The notes under the pieces were generated by a model, which was given only the letters and a program-made list of their open reading frames with translations, was not told the origin of the DNA and ran no database searches. Shown here piece after piece: positions 34,328-43,740 of a DNA stretch of 64,000 nt. Made by a program: the position numbers and the translations under genes. The stretch is from NCBI RefSeq assembly GCF_014596085.1, contig NZ_JACCJY010000029.1, positions 1 to 64,000 on the forward strand, in the 5' to 3' direction. Source of the stretch: Azospirillum tabaci. Its GTDB lineage: Bacteria; Pseudomonadota; Alphaproteobacteria; Azospirillales; Azospirillaceae. Positions within the stretch are counted from its first letter, which is position 1; every line of letters starts with the position of its first letter.

Positions 34328-35215
34328 TCACGAGCGGTGAGTGGCGGGCCGTGCGGAGGGCAGCTTCAGCACGGCCACCGCCAGCCCGGCGAGGACGAGA
34401 AGCGCGCCAGCCATCTTCAGCGGGGTGAAGCTCTCCCCCAGGACCAGCGCGCTGGAACTCATGCCGAAGACCGGCACCAGCAGCGAGAAGGGAGCCACCA
34501 AGCTCGCCGGGTAATGGCGCAGCAGGAAGCCCCAGGCGGCGAAGCCGAACAGCGTCGCGCCGAAAGCGATGTAGGCCACCGCCCCGATGCCCAGCGGAGT
34601 CAGATGGGTCAGGGCCTGCCACGCCCGCTCCGGCCCCTCCATCCCCAGTGACAGCAGCAGCAGCGGGATGGGCGGCACCACGCTGACCCACAGCATCATG
34701 CGGAACAGGTCCGGCGCCTTGGCCTGCTTCATCAGCAGGTTCGATACGCCCCAAGCTGCGGCGGCGGCCATGACCAGCCCCAGCCCGAGCAGCGAATCGC
34801 CCGCCGGCATCTCCATGGCGATCACGCCGATCCCGGAGAAGGCCACTGCCATGCCAAGTACTTGCTTCGGACCGGGCCGCTCCCCCAGAATCAACGCGGC
34901 GAACAGGGCGGTGAAAAAAGCCTGGGATTGCAGCACCAGCGATGACAGCCCCGCCGGCATGCCGATGTCCATCCCGACGAACAGCAGCGAGAACTTCACC
35001 ACCCCCAGCACCAGACCGATGCCCAGGATGAAGCGCCACGGCACCGGCGGGCCGCCGCGAACCCCCAGCACCAGAAGCGGCAACGCCGCCAGCGCGAAGC
35101 GCAGGGCGCAGAACAGGATCGGCGGGAAGTCCGCCAGCCCGACCTTGATGGCGACGAAATTGAAGCCCCAGATCGCCGCGACGGCGACGGCGAGGCCGAT
35201 GTGAGCGGTGCGCAT
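34328..35215 (-). CDS. EamA/DMT family exporter
   Basis: 295 residues with ten membrane helices arranged as two EamA repeats (first starting AAIWGFNFVAIKVGLADFPP, second LGLVMAAAAAWGVSNLLMKQ). Such proteins export amino acids or other metabolites; the pattern is closest to YdeD/EamA-type cysteine and O-acetylserine exporters, but the substrate cannot be read from the sequence. The upstream region 35250-35275 has CAATG/CATTG repeats that may be an operator. Confidence 0.88.
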   Translation of the reverse strand: MRTAHIGLAVAVAAIWGFNFVAIKVGLADFPPILFCALRFALAALPLLVLGVRGGPPVPWRFILGIGLVLGVVKFSLLFVGMDIGMPAGLSSLVLQSQAFFTALFAALILGERPGPKQVLGMAVAFSGIGVIAMEMPAGDSLLGLGLVMAAAAAWGVSNLLMKQAKAPDLFRMMLWVSVVPPIPLLLLSLGMEGPERAWQALTHLTPLGIGAVAYIAFGATLFGFAAWGFLLRHYPASLVAPFSLLVPVFGMSSSALVLGESFTPLKMAGALLVLAGLAVAVLKLPSARPATHRS

Positions 35216-35297
35216 GGGAGTGGAGGCTAGAGGCGCGCAACCCGCCGGTCAATGCGGTGCCCAATGCACCCATTGCGGGTCAGATCCCCGAAACCCT

Positions 35298-35900
35298 TCA
35301 CTTATCCGTATGTAGGATTCGACACTCGTCCAGGGCGGCCAGCGCCCAGGAGGACCCGCCCAGATTGACGTCGCCGATCTCCGTCCCGCCGCCGTCCCGC
35401 TGCAGCGTCACCGCGCGCGACCGCATGAAGGGTTCGAAGAGATCCTCGTACTTCGGCAGTTCGACCGGAACCACCACGCCGCCGTCGGGCAGGGGGCTGG
35501 CCTCCAGCGCCATGGTCTCGCCGTCGGGGAAGATGGCGGTCAGGCGGCTTTCCGTGTCCTTGTTGGCCTGGGCGTGCTGGTCGGCGTTGACCAGCATGGC
35601 CGCCCCCTTCGCCGTCGCGCGGAAGGAGAGGGGGGAGGAGTCGTCCGCTCGCGTGGCGTAGCAATAGGCCGATCCGGTCTTGGTCGCCGGGTGCGCCCGC
35701 ACGACCCAGCCCTTGTTCTGCGCGACGACGCGCCCCGGAGCGTCGGACAGGGGGGAGGCGGGCGTATTGGTCGGCGGCGGCCGGTGGGTCTGCTCCGCGG
35801 ACGGTGCGGGGGCGCCGGTGGTCTGGCAAGCCGTGAGGAGCGTGGCCGCCAGCACCGCCAGGACGGCGCTGGAGCGGATGCGGCGCATGGAACGGGTCAT
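35298..35900 (-). CDS. Putative lipoprotein
   Basis: 200 residues. The N terminus MTRSMRRIRSSAVLAVLAAT leads to lipobox LLTAC, so the protein is probably anchored by lipidated Cys at about residue 25. A Pro/Thr/Ser-rich linker follows, then a domain of about 140 residues without recognised family. ATG 35900 is used; a longer frame to 36110 would overlap the region in front of dnaE. As an outer-membrane lipoprotein it would be a client of the nearby Lol exporter. Divergent from dnaE. Confidence 0.8.
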   Translation of the reverse strand: MTRSMRRIRSSAVLAVLAATLLTACQTTGAPAPSAEQTHRPPPTNTPASPLSDAPGRVVAQNKGWVVRAHPATKTGSAYCYATRADDSSPLSFRATAKGAAMLVNADQHAQANKDTESRLTAIFPDGETMALEASPLPDGGVVVPVELPKYEDLFEPFMRSRAVTLQRDGGGTEIGDVNLGGSSWALAALDECRILHTDK

Positions 35901-36090
35901 TCTTGGATCGTGGCTCTGCCTCTTTCGATAGCACGAACACGCATGACCGGGGAATCTTCCCTTACCTTTGATCGGTCCGACGCATCGCCGCATGGCCGGG
36001 CCCGCGCTTGGTCCCTTGCAGTGCGGGGCGGGATGCGCGACGACTAGGGGAGACGTCCCCCCTTCGCTGGAACCGGTGCCCATCTCCACC

Positions 36091-39000
36091 ATGCCCCACG
36101 CCGACTTCATCCACCTGCGCGTCCACTCCGCCTATTCCCTGTCCGAGGGCGCCATCAAGGTGAAGGAGCTGGTCAAGCTCTGCCAGAAGAAGGAAATGCC
36201 GGCGGTCGCCGTGACCGACACCGGCAACCTGTTCGGCGCGCTGGAGTTCGCTCTGGCCGCCGCGGATTCGGGCGTGCAGCCGATCATCGGCACGGTCCTG
36301 GGCATCACCCGAGTCGGTCCCGCCAACGGCAAGCCCGGCCTGCCGGGCAAGGCGGCGTCGGTCCCCGACCAGCTCGTCCTGCTCTGCCAGACCGACGAGG
36401 GCTACCGGAACCTGATGAAGCTGGTTTCCAAGGCCTTCCTGGAATCGGACCCGATGGCCGGGCCGCAGATCCCGCTGGACGCGCTGGAAGGTCATTCCGC
36501 CGGGCTGATCGCGCTGACCGGCGGCCCTGCCGGCTCGGTCGGTCGGCTGCTGGGCGAGGGGCAGAAGGATCTGGCGCTCGACGTGCTGGAGCGCCTGAAG
36601 CGGCTGTTCCCCGGCCGGCTCTACGTCGAGCTTCAGCGCCACCGCGACCATTTCGCGGTGATCGAGGACGCCATCGAGCCGGCGCTGATCGACCTCGCCT
36701 ACGCCCACGACCTGCCGCTGGTCGCCACCAACGACTGCTATTTCGCGACCGAGGACATGTACGAGGCGCACGACGCGCTGCTCTGCATCGCCGAGGGCGC
36801 CTACATCAGCCAGACCGAGCGCCGCCGTCTCACCCCCGACCACCGCTTCAAGTCGGCCGACGAGATGCGGGAGCTGTTCAAGGACCTGCCGGAGGCGGTG
36901 GACAACACGGTCGCCATCGCCCGGCGCTGCTCCTTCCTGCTGAAGCCGATCAAGCCGATCCTGCCGCCTTTCCCCTGCGAGGGCGGTCGCGACGAGGGGG
37001 AGGAACTGCGCGCCCAGTCCCGAGAAGGCCTGGAGATGCGGCTGAACAGCGTCGTCTACACCCCGGACATGACGCCGGAGCAGCGCGCGGAGACCCGCAA
37101 GACCTACTTCGAGCGGTTGGAGTTCGAGCTGGACGTCATCGTGTCGATGAAGTTCCCCGGTTACTTCCTGATCGTGTCGGACTTCATCAAATGGGCCAAG
37201 TCGCACGACATCCCGGTGGGGCCGGGCCGTGGTTCGGGCGCCGGCTCGGTCGTCGCCTGGGCGTTGACCATCACCGACCTGGACCCGCTGCGCTTCGGCC
37301 TGCTGTTTGAGCGATTCCTGAATCCCGAACGCGTGTCGATGCCCGACTTCGACGTGGACTTCTGCCAGGACCGCCGCGAAGAGGTGATCCGCTACGTCCA
37401 GGACAAGTACGGCTACGACCGCGTCGCCCAGATCATCACCTTCGGTAAGCTGCAGGCCCGCGCCGTGCTGCGCGACGTCGGGCGTGTGCTCCAGATGCCC
37501 TACGGGCAGGTGGACAAGATCTGCAAGCTGGTGCCGAACAACCCGGCCAACCCGGTGACGCTCCAGCAGGCGCTCGACAGCGAGGAGATGCTGCGCCAGG
37601 CCCGCGACGGGGACGAGACGGTGGCGCGCCTCGTCAACATCGCGCTGAAGCTGGAGGGGCTGTACCGCCACGCCTCGACCCACGCGGCGGGCGTGGTGAT
37701 CGGCGACCGGCCGCTGCACGATCTGGTGCCGCTGTACCGCGATCCGCGCTCCGACATGCCGGTCACCCAGTTCAACATGAAGTTCGTTGAGCAGGCCGGG
37801 CTGGTGAAGTTCGACTTCCTCGGCCTGAAGACGCTGACCGTGCTGAAGACGGCGGTGGACCTGATCCCCGAGAAGCCGGACCTGACCACCGTCACGCTGG
37901 ACGACGTGAAGAGCTACGAGCTTCTGGGCCGTGCCGAATCGACCGGCGTGTTCCAGCTGGAAAGCTCGGGCATGCGCGACGTGCTGCGCCGGCTGAAGCC
38001 GAACCGGCTGGAGGACATCATCGCGCTGGTGTCGCTCTACCGCCCCGGCCCGATGGACAACATTCCCAAATACATCAAGGTGAAGAACGGCGAGGAACCC
38101 GCCGACTACATGAACCCGGCCCTGGAGCCGATCCTGAAGGAGACCTTCGGGATCATGATCTACCAGGAGCAGGTCATGCAGATCGCCCAGGTGCTGTCCG
38201 GCTATTCGCTGGGCGGCGCCGATCTTCTGCGCCGCGCCATGGGCAAGAAGATCAAGGAGGAGATGGACGCCCAGCGGAAGATCTTCTGCGACGGCGCCGC
38301 CGGCCGCGGGGTGGACCCCGATCAGGCCAGCATGATCTTCGATCAGGTCATGAAGTTCGCCGGCTATGGCTTCAACAAGAGCCACGCGGCGGCCTACGCG
38401 CTGGTCGCCTACCACACCGCCTATCTGAAGGCGAACCACCCGGTGGAGTTCATGGCGGCGTCGATGACGCTCGACCTCGGCAACACCGACAAGCTGAACG
38501 TCTTCCGGCAGGAGCTGGTGCGGCTGAAGATCAAGCTGCTGACACCGGACATCAACAAATCCGACAGCATCTTCGGGGTGGAGGCGCTGCCCGACGGCGG
38601 CAAGGCGGTGCGCTACGCGCTGGCCGCGGTGAAGGGTGTCGGCCTGCCGGCCATGAAGGCGGTGGTGGAGGAGCGCCGGAAGAACGGTCCCTACAAGAGC
38701 CTGTTCGACTTCGCCCGCCGCCTCGACCTGAAGACCATCAACAAGCGCCAACTCGAAAACCTGACCTGCGCCGGCGCCTTCGACGGCATCAACCCGAACC
38801 GCGCCCAGGTCCACGCGGCGCTGGAAACGCTGATCCGCTACGCCCAGGCGGAGGCGGCGGAGCGCGACAGCGGCATCGGCAACCTGTTCGGCGGCGCCGG
38901 GGGCGGGCTGAAGGAGCCGGACCTGCCCAAGGTGAAGGAGTGGGAGCCGCTGGAGAAGCTGAAGCACGAGTTCGGCGCCATCGGCTTCTACCTGTCCGCC

Positions 39001-39573
39001 CACCCGCTGGACGCCTTCGCCGGCCCGCTGGCCCGCATGAGGGTGGTGCGGTCGGCGGACCTCGCCACGGCGGTGACCGGCGGCGGCTCGACCCGGCGCA
39101 GCGTCGCCGGCATCGTGGTCAGCCGCAAGGAAAAGACCGCGAAGTCGGGCAACCGCTTCGCCTTCGTGGAACTGTCCGACTCCAGCGGCGGCTACGAGGT
39201 GACGGTCTTCTCGGAGGTGCTGGCGACCAACCGCGACCTGCTGGAGGCCGGGCGCCCGGTGCTGATGACCGTGGACGTCCAGATGAACGGCGAGGACATC
39301 CGCCTGACCTGCCAGGAGGTGAAGCCGCTGGAGGACGCCGTCGCCCAGGTCTCGGACGGCTTGAAGGTGGTGGTGCGCGACGGCGGGCCGGTGGAGAGCA
39401 TCCGCGGCATGCTGGAGCGGCTGGCCCGCGGCAAGGGCAAGATCCACCTGCTGGTCGAGATCGACCCGTTGAAGGAGGTGGAGATCCAGCTCCCCGGCTC
39501 TTTCAACATCACCAACCAGAGCCGCGCCGCGCTGAAGGCGGTGCCGGGGGTGGTCGAGGTGGTGGAGCTGTAG
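36091..39573 (+). CDS. dnaE: DNA polymerase III subunit alpha
   Basis: 1160 residues, the replicative polymerase. The N-terminal PHP domain begins FIHLRVHSAYSLSEGA, as in Escherichia coli where it has lost metal-binding residues. The palm carries PDFDVDF with catalytic Asp421 and Asp423; fingers, helix-hairpin-helix (near the KTINKRQLENLTCAGAFDG region) and an OB-fold near RRSVAGIVVSRKEKTAKSGN follow. ATG 36091 is chosen because homology starts at once; an upstream in-frame ATG at 35968 would add 41 unrelated residues. Confidence 0.97.
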   Translation: MPHADFIHLRVHSAYSLSEGAIKVKELVKLCQKKEMPAVAVTDTGNLFGALEFALAAADSGVQPIIGTVLGITRVGPANGKPGLPGKAASVPDQLVLLCQTDEGYRNLMKLVSKAFLESDPMAGPQIPLDALEGHSAGLIALTGGPAGSVGRLLGEGQKDLALDVLERLKRLFPGRLYVELQRHRDHFAVIEDAIEPALIDLAYAHDLPLVATNDCYFATEDMYEAHDALLCIAEGAYISQTERRRLTPDHRFKSADEMRELFKDLPEAVDNTVAIARRCSFLLKPIKPILPPFPCEGGRDEGEELRAQSREGLEMRLNSVVYTPDMTPEQRAETRKTYFERLEFELDVIVSMKFPGYFLIVSDFIKWAKSHDIPVGPGRGSGAGSVVAWALTITDLDPLRFGLLFERFLNPERVSMPDFDVDFCQDRREEVIRYVQDKYGYDRVAQIITFGKLQARAVLRDVGRVLQMPYGQVDKICKLVPNNPANPVTLQQALDSEEMLRQARDGDETVARLVNIALKLEGLYRHASTHAAGVVIGDRPLHDLVPLYRDPRSDMPVTQFNMKFVEQAGLVKFDFLGLKTLTVLKTAVDLIPEKPDLTTVTLDDVKSYELLGRAESTGVFQLESSGMRDVLRRLKPNRLEDIIALVSLYRPGPMDNIPKYIKVKNGEEPADYMNPALEPILKETFGIMIYQEQVMQIAQVLSGYSLGGADLLRRAMGKKIKEEMDAQRKIFCDGAAGRGVDPDQASMIFDQVMKFAGYGFNKSHAAAYALVAYHTAYLKANHPVEFMAASMTLDLGNTDKLNVFRQELVRLKIKLLTPDINKSDSIFGVEALPDGGKAVRYALAAVKGVGLPAMKAVVEERRKNGPYKSLFDFARRLDLKTINKRQLENLTCAGAFDGINPNRAQVHAALETLIRYAQAEAAERDSGIGNLFGGAGGGLKEPDLPKVKEWEPLEKLKHEFGAIGFYLSAHPLDAFAGPLARMRVVRSADLATAVTGGGSTRRSVAGIVVSRKEKTAKSGNRFAFVELSDSSGGYEVTVFSEVLATNRDLLEAGRPVLMTVDVQMNGEDIRLTCQEVKPLEDAVAQVSDGLKVVVRDGGPVESIRGMLERLARGKGKIHLLVEIDPLKEVEIQLPGSFNITNQSRAALKAVPGVVEVVEL

Positions 39574-39630
39574 AGAATGCGCTTCCCATGACGAAGCGGT
39601 GCGCGATGCACCGCATTCGTCGCCAACCAA

Positions 39631-39651
39631 TTGGCAAACCGGTGTTGCCAA
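39631..39651. promoter_or_regulatory. Inverted repeat overlapping the rpsB promoter
   Basis: TTGGCAA (39631-39637) and TTGCCAA (39645-39651) form a perfect 7-bp inverted repeat with a 7-base spacer. The right arm overlaps the predicted -35 box. Confidence 0.45.
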
Positions 39652-39673
39652 AGCGGTTGCGGCGGGCTATGTA
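39645..39673 (+). promoter_or_regulatory. Probable sigma-70 promoter of rpsB
   Basis: TTGCCA (39645-39650), 17-bp spacer, TATGTA (39668-39673). This leaves a leader of about 115 bases before rpsB, long enough for regulation by the S2 protein itself. Confidence 0.5.
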
Positions 39674-39795
39674 AGCGCCGTCGTCAAAACCTCACGCGGG
39701 CTGGCGGTCCCTCGGCTTTACCCCGATGGCCCGATCCGGTGTCCTGTCAAACGGACAGTGCCCGCGGCGGAGCAACCGGAAAAGGACTTTTCCAA

Positions 39796-40581
39796 ATGGC
39801 TATTCCGTCTTTCACCATGCGCCAGCTGCTCGAAGCCGGCGTCCACTTCGGTCACCACACCCGCCGCTGGAACCCGAAGATGGGTCCGTACATCTTCGGC
39901 GTGCGCAACGGTGTGCACATCATCGACCTGGAGCAGACCGTCCCGGCGCTGCACCGCGCCCTGCAGGCCGTCCGTGACGTCGTCGCCGGCGGCGGCCGCG
40001 TCCTGTTCGTCGGCACCAAGCGCCAGGCTCAGGAGAAGGTGGCCGAGGCCGCGTCGAAGTGCGGCCAGTACTACGTCAACCACCGCTGGCTCGGCGGCAT
40101 GCTGACCAACTGGAAGACCATCTCCCAGTCGATCAAGCGCCTGCGCGAGATGGAAGAGCGTCTGGCCGGCGACACCTCGGGCCTCACCAAGCGCGAAATC
40201 CTGGAGCTGACCCGCGAGCGCGACAAGCTGGAGCGCGCGCTGGGCGGCATCAAGGAGATGGGCGGCCTGCCGGACGTCCTCTTCATCATCGACACCAACA
40301 AGGAGTCGATCGCCGTCAAGGAAGCCAACAAGCTCGGCATTCCGGTCATCGCGGTGATCGACAGCAACTCCGATCCGGACGGCGTGGCCTTCCCGATCCC
40401 CGGCAACGACGACGCCCTGCGCGCCATCGACCTGTACTGCGAGCTGGTGAACGGCGCCGTGCTCGACGGTCTGCAGGCTGAGATGAGCGCCGCCGGCATC
40501 GACGTCGGCTCCTCCGAGGAGGCTCCGGCCGAGCAGCTGCCGGAAGAGGAAGGGGTCGAGGCCGAACAGGCCCAGGCCTGA
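39796..40581 (+). CDS. rpsB: 30S ribosomal protein S2
   Basis: 261 residues. The family start FTMRQLLEAGVHFGHHTRRW and NPKMGPYIFGVRNGVHIIDL are clear, as is LPDVLFIIDTNKE later. The last 30 residues form an acidic tail. AAAGGA precedes the ATG. It is followed by a strong terminator, so a share of transcripts ends before tsf. Confidence 0.98.
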   Translation: MAIPSFTMRQLLEAGVHFGHHTRRWNPKMGPYIFGVRNGVHIIDLEQTVPALHRALQAVRDVVAGGGRVLFVGTKRQAQEKVAEAASKCGQYYVNHRWLGGMLTNWKTISQSIKRLREMEERLAGDTSGLTKREILELTRERDKLERALGGIKEMGGLPDVLFIIDTNKESIAVKEANKLGIPVIAVIDSNSDPDGVAFPIPGNDDALRAIDLYCELVNGAVLDGLQAEMSAAGIDVGSSEEAPAEQLPEEEGVEAEQAQA

Positions 40582-40595
40582 TCCCGGTGATACGG

Positions 40596-40636
40596 GGCAG
40601 CCGGGCCTTATGACCTATGGCCCGGCTGCCTTTTTT
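40596..40636 (+). terminator. Terminator between rpsB and tsf
   Basis: GGCAGCCGGGCC (40596-40607) pairs perfectly with 40619-40630 across an 11-base loop, followed by six T. It can set the S2 to EF-Ts ratio by partial termination. Confidence 0.9.
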
Positions 40637-40696
40637 ATGAGTTGTTTGGATCAACCCGATCCGCTTGGATCTGTTCGGAAGGAAGAGGGCGATACC

Positions 40697-41626
40697 ATGG
40701 CCGAGATTACCGCCGCGCTCGTCAAGGAACTGCGCGAGAAGACCGGCGCGGGCATGATGGACTGCAAGAAGGCGCTGGCCGAGACCCAGGGCGACCTCGA
40801 GGGCGCCGTTGACTGGCTGCGCAAGAAGGGCCTCGCCGCCGCCGCCAAGAAGTCGGGCCGCGTCGCCGCCGAGGGTCTGGTCGCCGTCGCCACCGCCGGC
40901 ACCGCGGGCGCCGTCGTCGAGGTGAACGCCGAGACCGACTTCGTCGCGCGCAACGACAAGTTCCAGGCGTTCTCCTTGAAGGCCGCCGAGCTGACCCTGT
41001 CCGGTTCGGGCGACGTCGAGGGCCTGAAGGCCACCGCCTATCCGGACGCCGGCCGCACGGTCCAGGAAGAGCTGACCAACCTGATCGCCACCATCGGCGA
41101 GAACATGAACATCCGCCGCTCGGCCAAGCTGTCGGTTCCGGCGGGCGTCGTCGTGTCCTACGTCCACTCGGCCATCGCGCCGGGCCTGGGCAAGATCGGC
41201 GTTCTGGTCGCCCTGGAGTCGACCGGCGACACCGCCAAGCTGAACGATCTGGGCAAGCAGATCGCCATGCACATCGCCGCCGCCCGTCCGGACGCCCTGG
41301 ACATCGCCGACGTCGACACCTCCGCGCTGGAGCGTGAGCGCAACGTGCTCGCCGAGCAGGCCCGCGCCTCGGGCAAGCCGGAGAACATCGTCGAGAAGAT
41401 GCTCGAAGGCCGCATCCGCAAGTACTACGAGGAAGTGGTGCTGCTGGAGCAGACCTACGTGATCGACGGCGAGACCAAGGTCCGCAAGGTGGTGGAGAAC
41501 GCCGCTAAGGACATCGGCGCCCCGGTCAAGGTGACGGGCTTCGTCCGTTTCGCGCTGGGCGAGGGCATCGAGAAGGCGGAGAGCGATTTCGCCGCCGAGG
41601 TCGCCGCCGCCGCCGGCCAGAAGTAA
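40697..41626 (+). CDS. tsf: Elongation factor Ts
   Basis: 309 residues, guanine-nucleotide exchange factor for EF-Tu. The N-terminal UBA-like domain (VKELREKTGAGMMDCKKAL), the exchange motif TDFVARND and the C-terminal coiled region are present. ATG 40697 is preceded by GGAAGAGGG; an earlier in-frame start inside the terminator is excluded. Confidence 0.98.
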   Translation: MAEITAALVKELREKTGAGMMDCKKALAETQGDLEGAVDWLRKKGLAAAAKKSGRVAAEGLVAVATAGTAGAVVEVNAETDFVARNDKFQAFSLKAAELTLSGSGDVEGLKATAYPDAGRTVQEELTNLIATIGENMNIRRSAKLSVPAGVVVSYVHSAIAPGLGKIGVLVALESTGDTAKLNDLGKQIAMHIAAARPDALDIADVDTSALERERNVLAEQARASGKPENIVEKMLEGRIRKYYEEVVLLEQTYVIDGETKVRKVVENAAKDIGAPVKVTGFVRFALGEGIEKAESDFAAEVAAAAGQK

Positions 41627-41680
41627 GGAACCGGCGACCCGCCGCACGCACTCTTCACACCAACCGGGAGAAAGCCCCCC

Positions 41681-42436
41681 ATGGCCCAGACCACCGGGAC
41701 CACCGAGCCGGCTGACGGCATCCGCTTCAAACGAGTCCTGCTGAAGGTGTCGGGCGAGGCGTTGATGGGTCAGCGCGACTACGGCCTCGACCCGGAGGTG
41801 GTCAACCGCGTCGCCAACGAGGTGAAGGCGGTGATCCAGCTGGGCGTCCAGGTGAGCCTGGTCATCGGCGGGGGCAACATCTTCCGCGGCGTGAAGGGTG
41901 CGGCGAGCGGCATGGAGCGCGCCTCGGCCGACTATATCGGGATGCTCGCCACCGTGATGAACGCCCTGTCGATGCAGAGCGCTCTGGAGCGGATGGGGGT
42001 CGCGACCCGCGTGCAGTCGGCCATTCCCATGTCGTCGGTGTGCGAGCCCTACATCCGGCGCCGCGCCATCCGGCACATGGAGAAGGGCCGCGTGGTGATC
42101 TTCGCCGCTGGCACCGGCAACCCCTTCTTCACCACCGACACCGCCGCCGCGCTCCGCGCGTCGGAGATGGGCTGCGATGCCCTGCTGAAGGGCACGCAGG
42201 TGGACGGCGTCTACACCGCCGACCCGAAGAAGGTGAAGGACGCGGAGCGTTACGAGCGCCTGGGCTACCTGGAGGTCCTGGCGAAGGACCTGCAGGTGAT
42301 GGACGCTTCCGCGATCTCCTTGGCGCGCGAGAGCCACATCCCCATACTCGTGTTCTCGATCCACACCCCCGGCGCCTTCGCCGAGGTGATGCAGGGCCGG
42401 GGCAAGTTTACGATCATCAACGAAGAAACGGAGTGA
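41681..42436 (+). CDS. pyrH: UMP kinase
   Basis: 251 residues, amino-acid-kinase fold. Phosphorylates UMP to UDP for pyrimidine nucleotides. FKRVLLKVSGEALMG, the GGGNIFRG nucleotide loop and ATRVQSAIPM are visible, and the tail TIINEE is canonical. It starts a tight run of genes down to ompH; frr begins four bases after it. Confidence 0.97.
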   Translation: MAQTTGTTEPADGIRFKRVLLKVSGEALMGQRDYGLDPEVVNRVANEVKAVIQLGVQVSLVIGGGNIFRGVKGAASGMERASADYIGMLATVMNALSMQSALERMGVATRVQSAIPMSSVCEPYIRRRAIRHMEKGRVVIFAAGTGNPFFTTDTAAALRASEMGCDALLKGTQVDGVYTADPKKVKDAERYERLGYLEVLAKDLQVMDASAISLARESHIPILVFSIHTPGAFAEVMQGRGKFTIINEETE

Positions 42437-42440
42437 GCCC

Positions 42441-42998
42441 GTGGCTGCGCCCGACGCATCGGATCTCAAGCGCCGCATGGAAGGAGCGCTTGAGGCGTTT
42501 CGCAAGGAGTTGAGCGGTCTGCGCACCGGCCGCGCCTCCGCCAGCCTGCTTGAGCCCGTGACCGTCGAGGCCTACGGCGCCAGGATGCACCTCAAGGAGG
42601 TGGGCACCGTCAGCGTGCCGGAGCCGCGCCTGATCGTCGTGCAGGTGTGGGACCGCGGCATGGTCAAGGCCGTGGAGAAGGGCATCCGCGATTCGGGCCT
42701 CGGCCTGAACCCTCAGACGGAAGGCCAGTCGATCCGCGTTCCGTTGCCCGACCTGACGCAGGAGCGCCGCAAGGAACTCGCCAAGGTCGCTCATAAGTAC
42801 GCCGAGCAGGCCCGCGTCGCCGTGCGCAACGTGCGCCGCGACGGCATGGACGGGCTGAAGAAGGCGGAGAAGGCCGGCGACATCTCGCAGGACGAGCACA
42901 AGGGGCTCGGCGAGAAGGTCCAGGCGCTGACCGACCAGTACATCAAGCTGGTCGACGATGCGCTTGCGGCGAAAGAAAAGGACATTATGCAGGTCTGA
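42441..42998 (+). CDS. frr: Ribosome recycling factor
   Basis: 185 residues. Splits post-termination ribosomes together with EF-G. Conserved: LRTGRASASLLEPVTVEAYG, PLPDLTQERRKELAKVAHKY and the three-helix bundle pattern. The start is GTG at 42441, four bases after pyrH, the only start that gives the full domain. Confidence 0.97.
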   Translation: MAAPDASDLKRRMEGALEAFRKELSGLRTGRASASLLEPVTVEAYGARMHLKEVGTVSVPEPRLIVVQVWDRGMVKAVEKGIRDSGLGLNPQTEGQSIRVPLPDLTQERRKELAKVAHKYAEQARVAVRNVRRDGMDGLKKAEKAGDISQDEHKGLGEKVQALTDQYIKLVDDALAAKEKDIMQV

Positions 42999-43002
42999 CG
43001 GC

Positions 43003-43740
43003 ATGCGCGACGCGGAAGACAGCCGCCCCCTGCGCTCGCCCGCGCACGTGGCCGTGATCATGGACGGCAACGGGCGTTGGGCGAAGTCCAGAGGGCTGCC
43101 CCGCACCGCCGGCCATAAAAAGGGCGTGGACGCCGTCCGCCGGACGGTCGAAGCCGCGGGCGAGCTGGGGATCGGCTATCTGACGATCTTCAGCTTCTCG
43201 TCCGAGAACTGGCGTCGGCCGGAGGAGGAGGTGTCCGACCTCATGCAGCTCCTGCGCTTTTACCTGCGCAGCGAGATTGCCGACCTCCACCGGAACGGCG
43301 TGCGCCTGCGCGTCATCGGCGACCGGGCCCGCCTGTCCAAGGACATCGTCGGCCTGATCGAGAACGCGGAGACCCTGACCCGCGACAACCGCAAGCTGAC
43401 CCTTGTGGTGGCGTTGAGCTACGGTTCCCGCCAGGAAATCACGCTGGCGGCGCGGCGTCTGGCCGAGGAGGTCAAGGCGGGGACGCTCGACCCCGCCGAC
43501 ATCACCGAGGATCGGCTGTCCGAACGCCTGTTCACCGCCGACATCCCGGACCCGGACCTGATCGTCCGCACCAGCGGCGAGAAGCGCATCAGCAATTTCC
43601 TGCTGTGGCAGGCGGCGTACGCCGAGCTGGTCTTCGTGGACACGCTCTGGCCTGATTTTTCCAAGCGTGACCTGGAGGCGGCGATTGAAGAGTTCCACCG
43701 ACGGGAACGTCGCTTCGGCGCAACCACCGGCATCCGCTAA
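43003..43740 (+). CDS. uppS: Undecaprenyl diphosphate synthase
   Basis: 245 residues, cis-prenyltransferase that makes the C55 carrier lipid for peptidoglycan and O-antigen synthesis. HVAVIMDGNGRWA with catalytic Asp21, TIFSFSSENWRRP, and RTSGEKRISNFLLWQ near the C terminus are diagnostic. ATG 43003 follows the frr stop by four bases; an in-frame start at 42958 would overlap frr. Confidence 0.97.
   Translation: MRDAEDSRPLRSPAHVAVIMDGNGRWAKSRGLPRTAGHKKGVDAVRRTVEAAGELGIGYLTIFSFSSENWRRPEEEVSDLMQLLRFYLRSEIADLHRNGVRLRVIGDRARLSKDIVGLIENAETLTRDNRKLTLVVALSYGSRQEITLAARRLAEEVKAGTLDPADITEDRLSERLFTADIPDPDLIVRTSGEKRISNFLLWQAAYAELVFVDTLWPDFSKRDLEAAIEEFHRRERRFGATTGIR

Noticed and set aside
35962..39651. 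A 1229-codon antisense frame across dnaE
   Set aside because: Antisense shadow of dnaE with biased composition and no recognisable domain.
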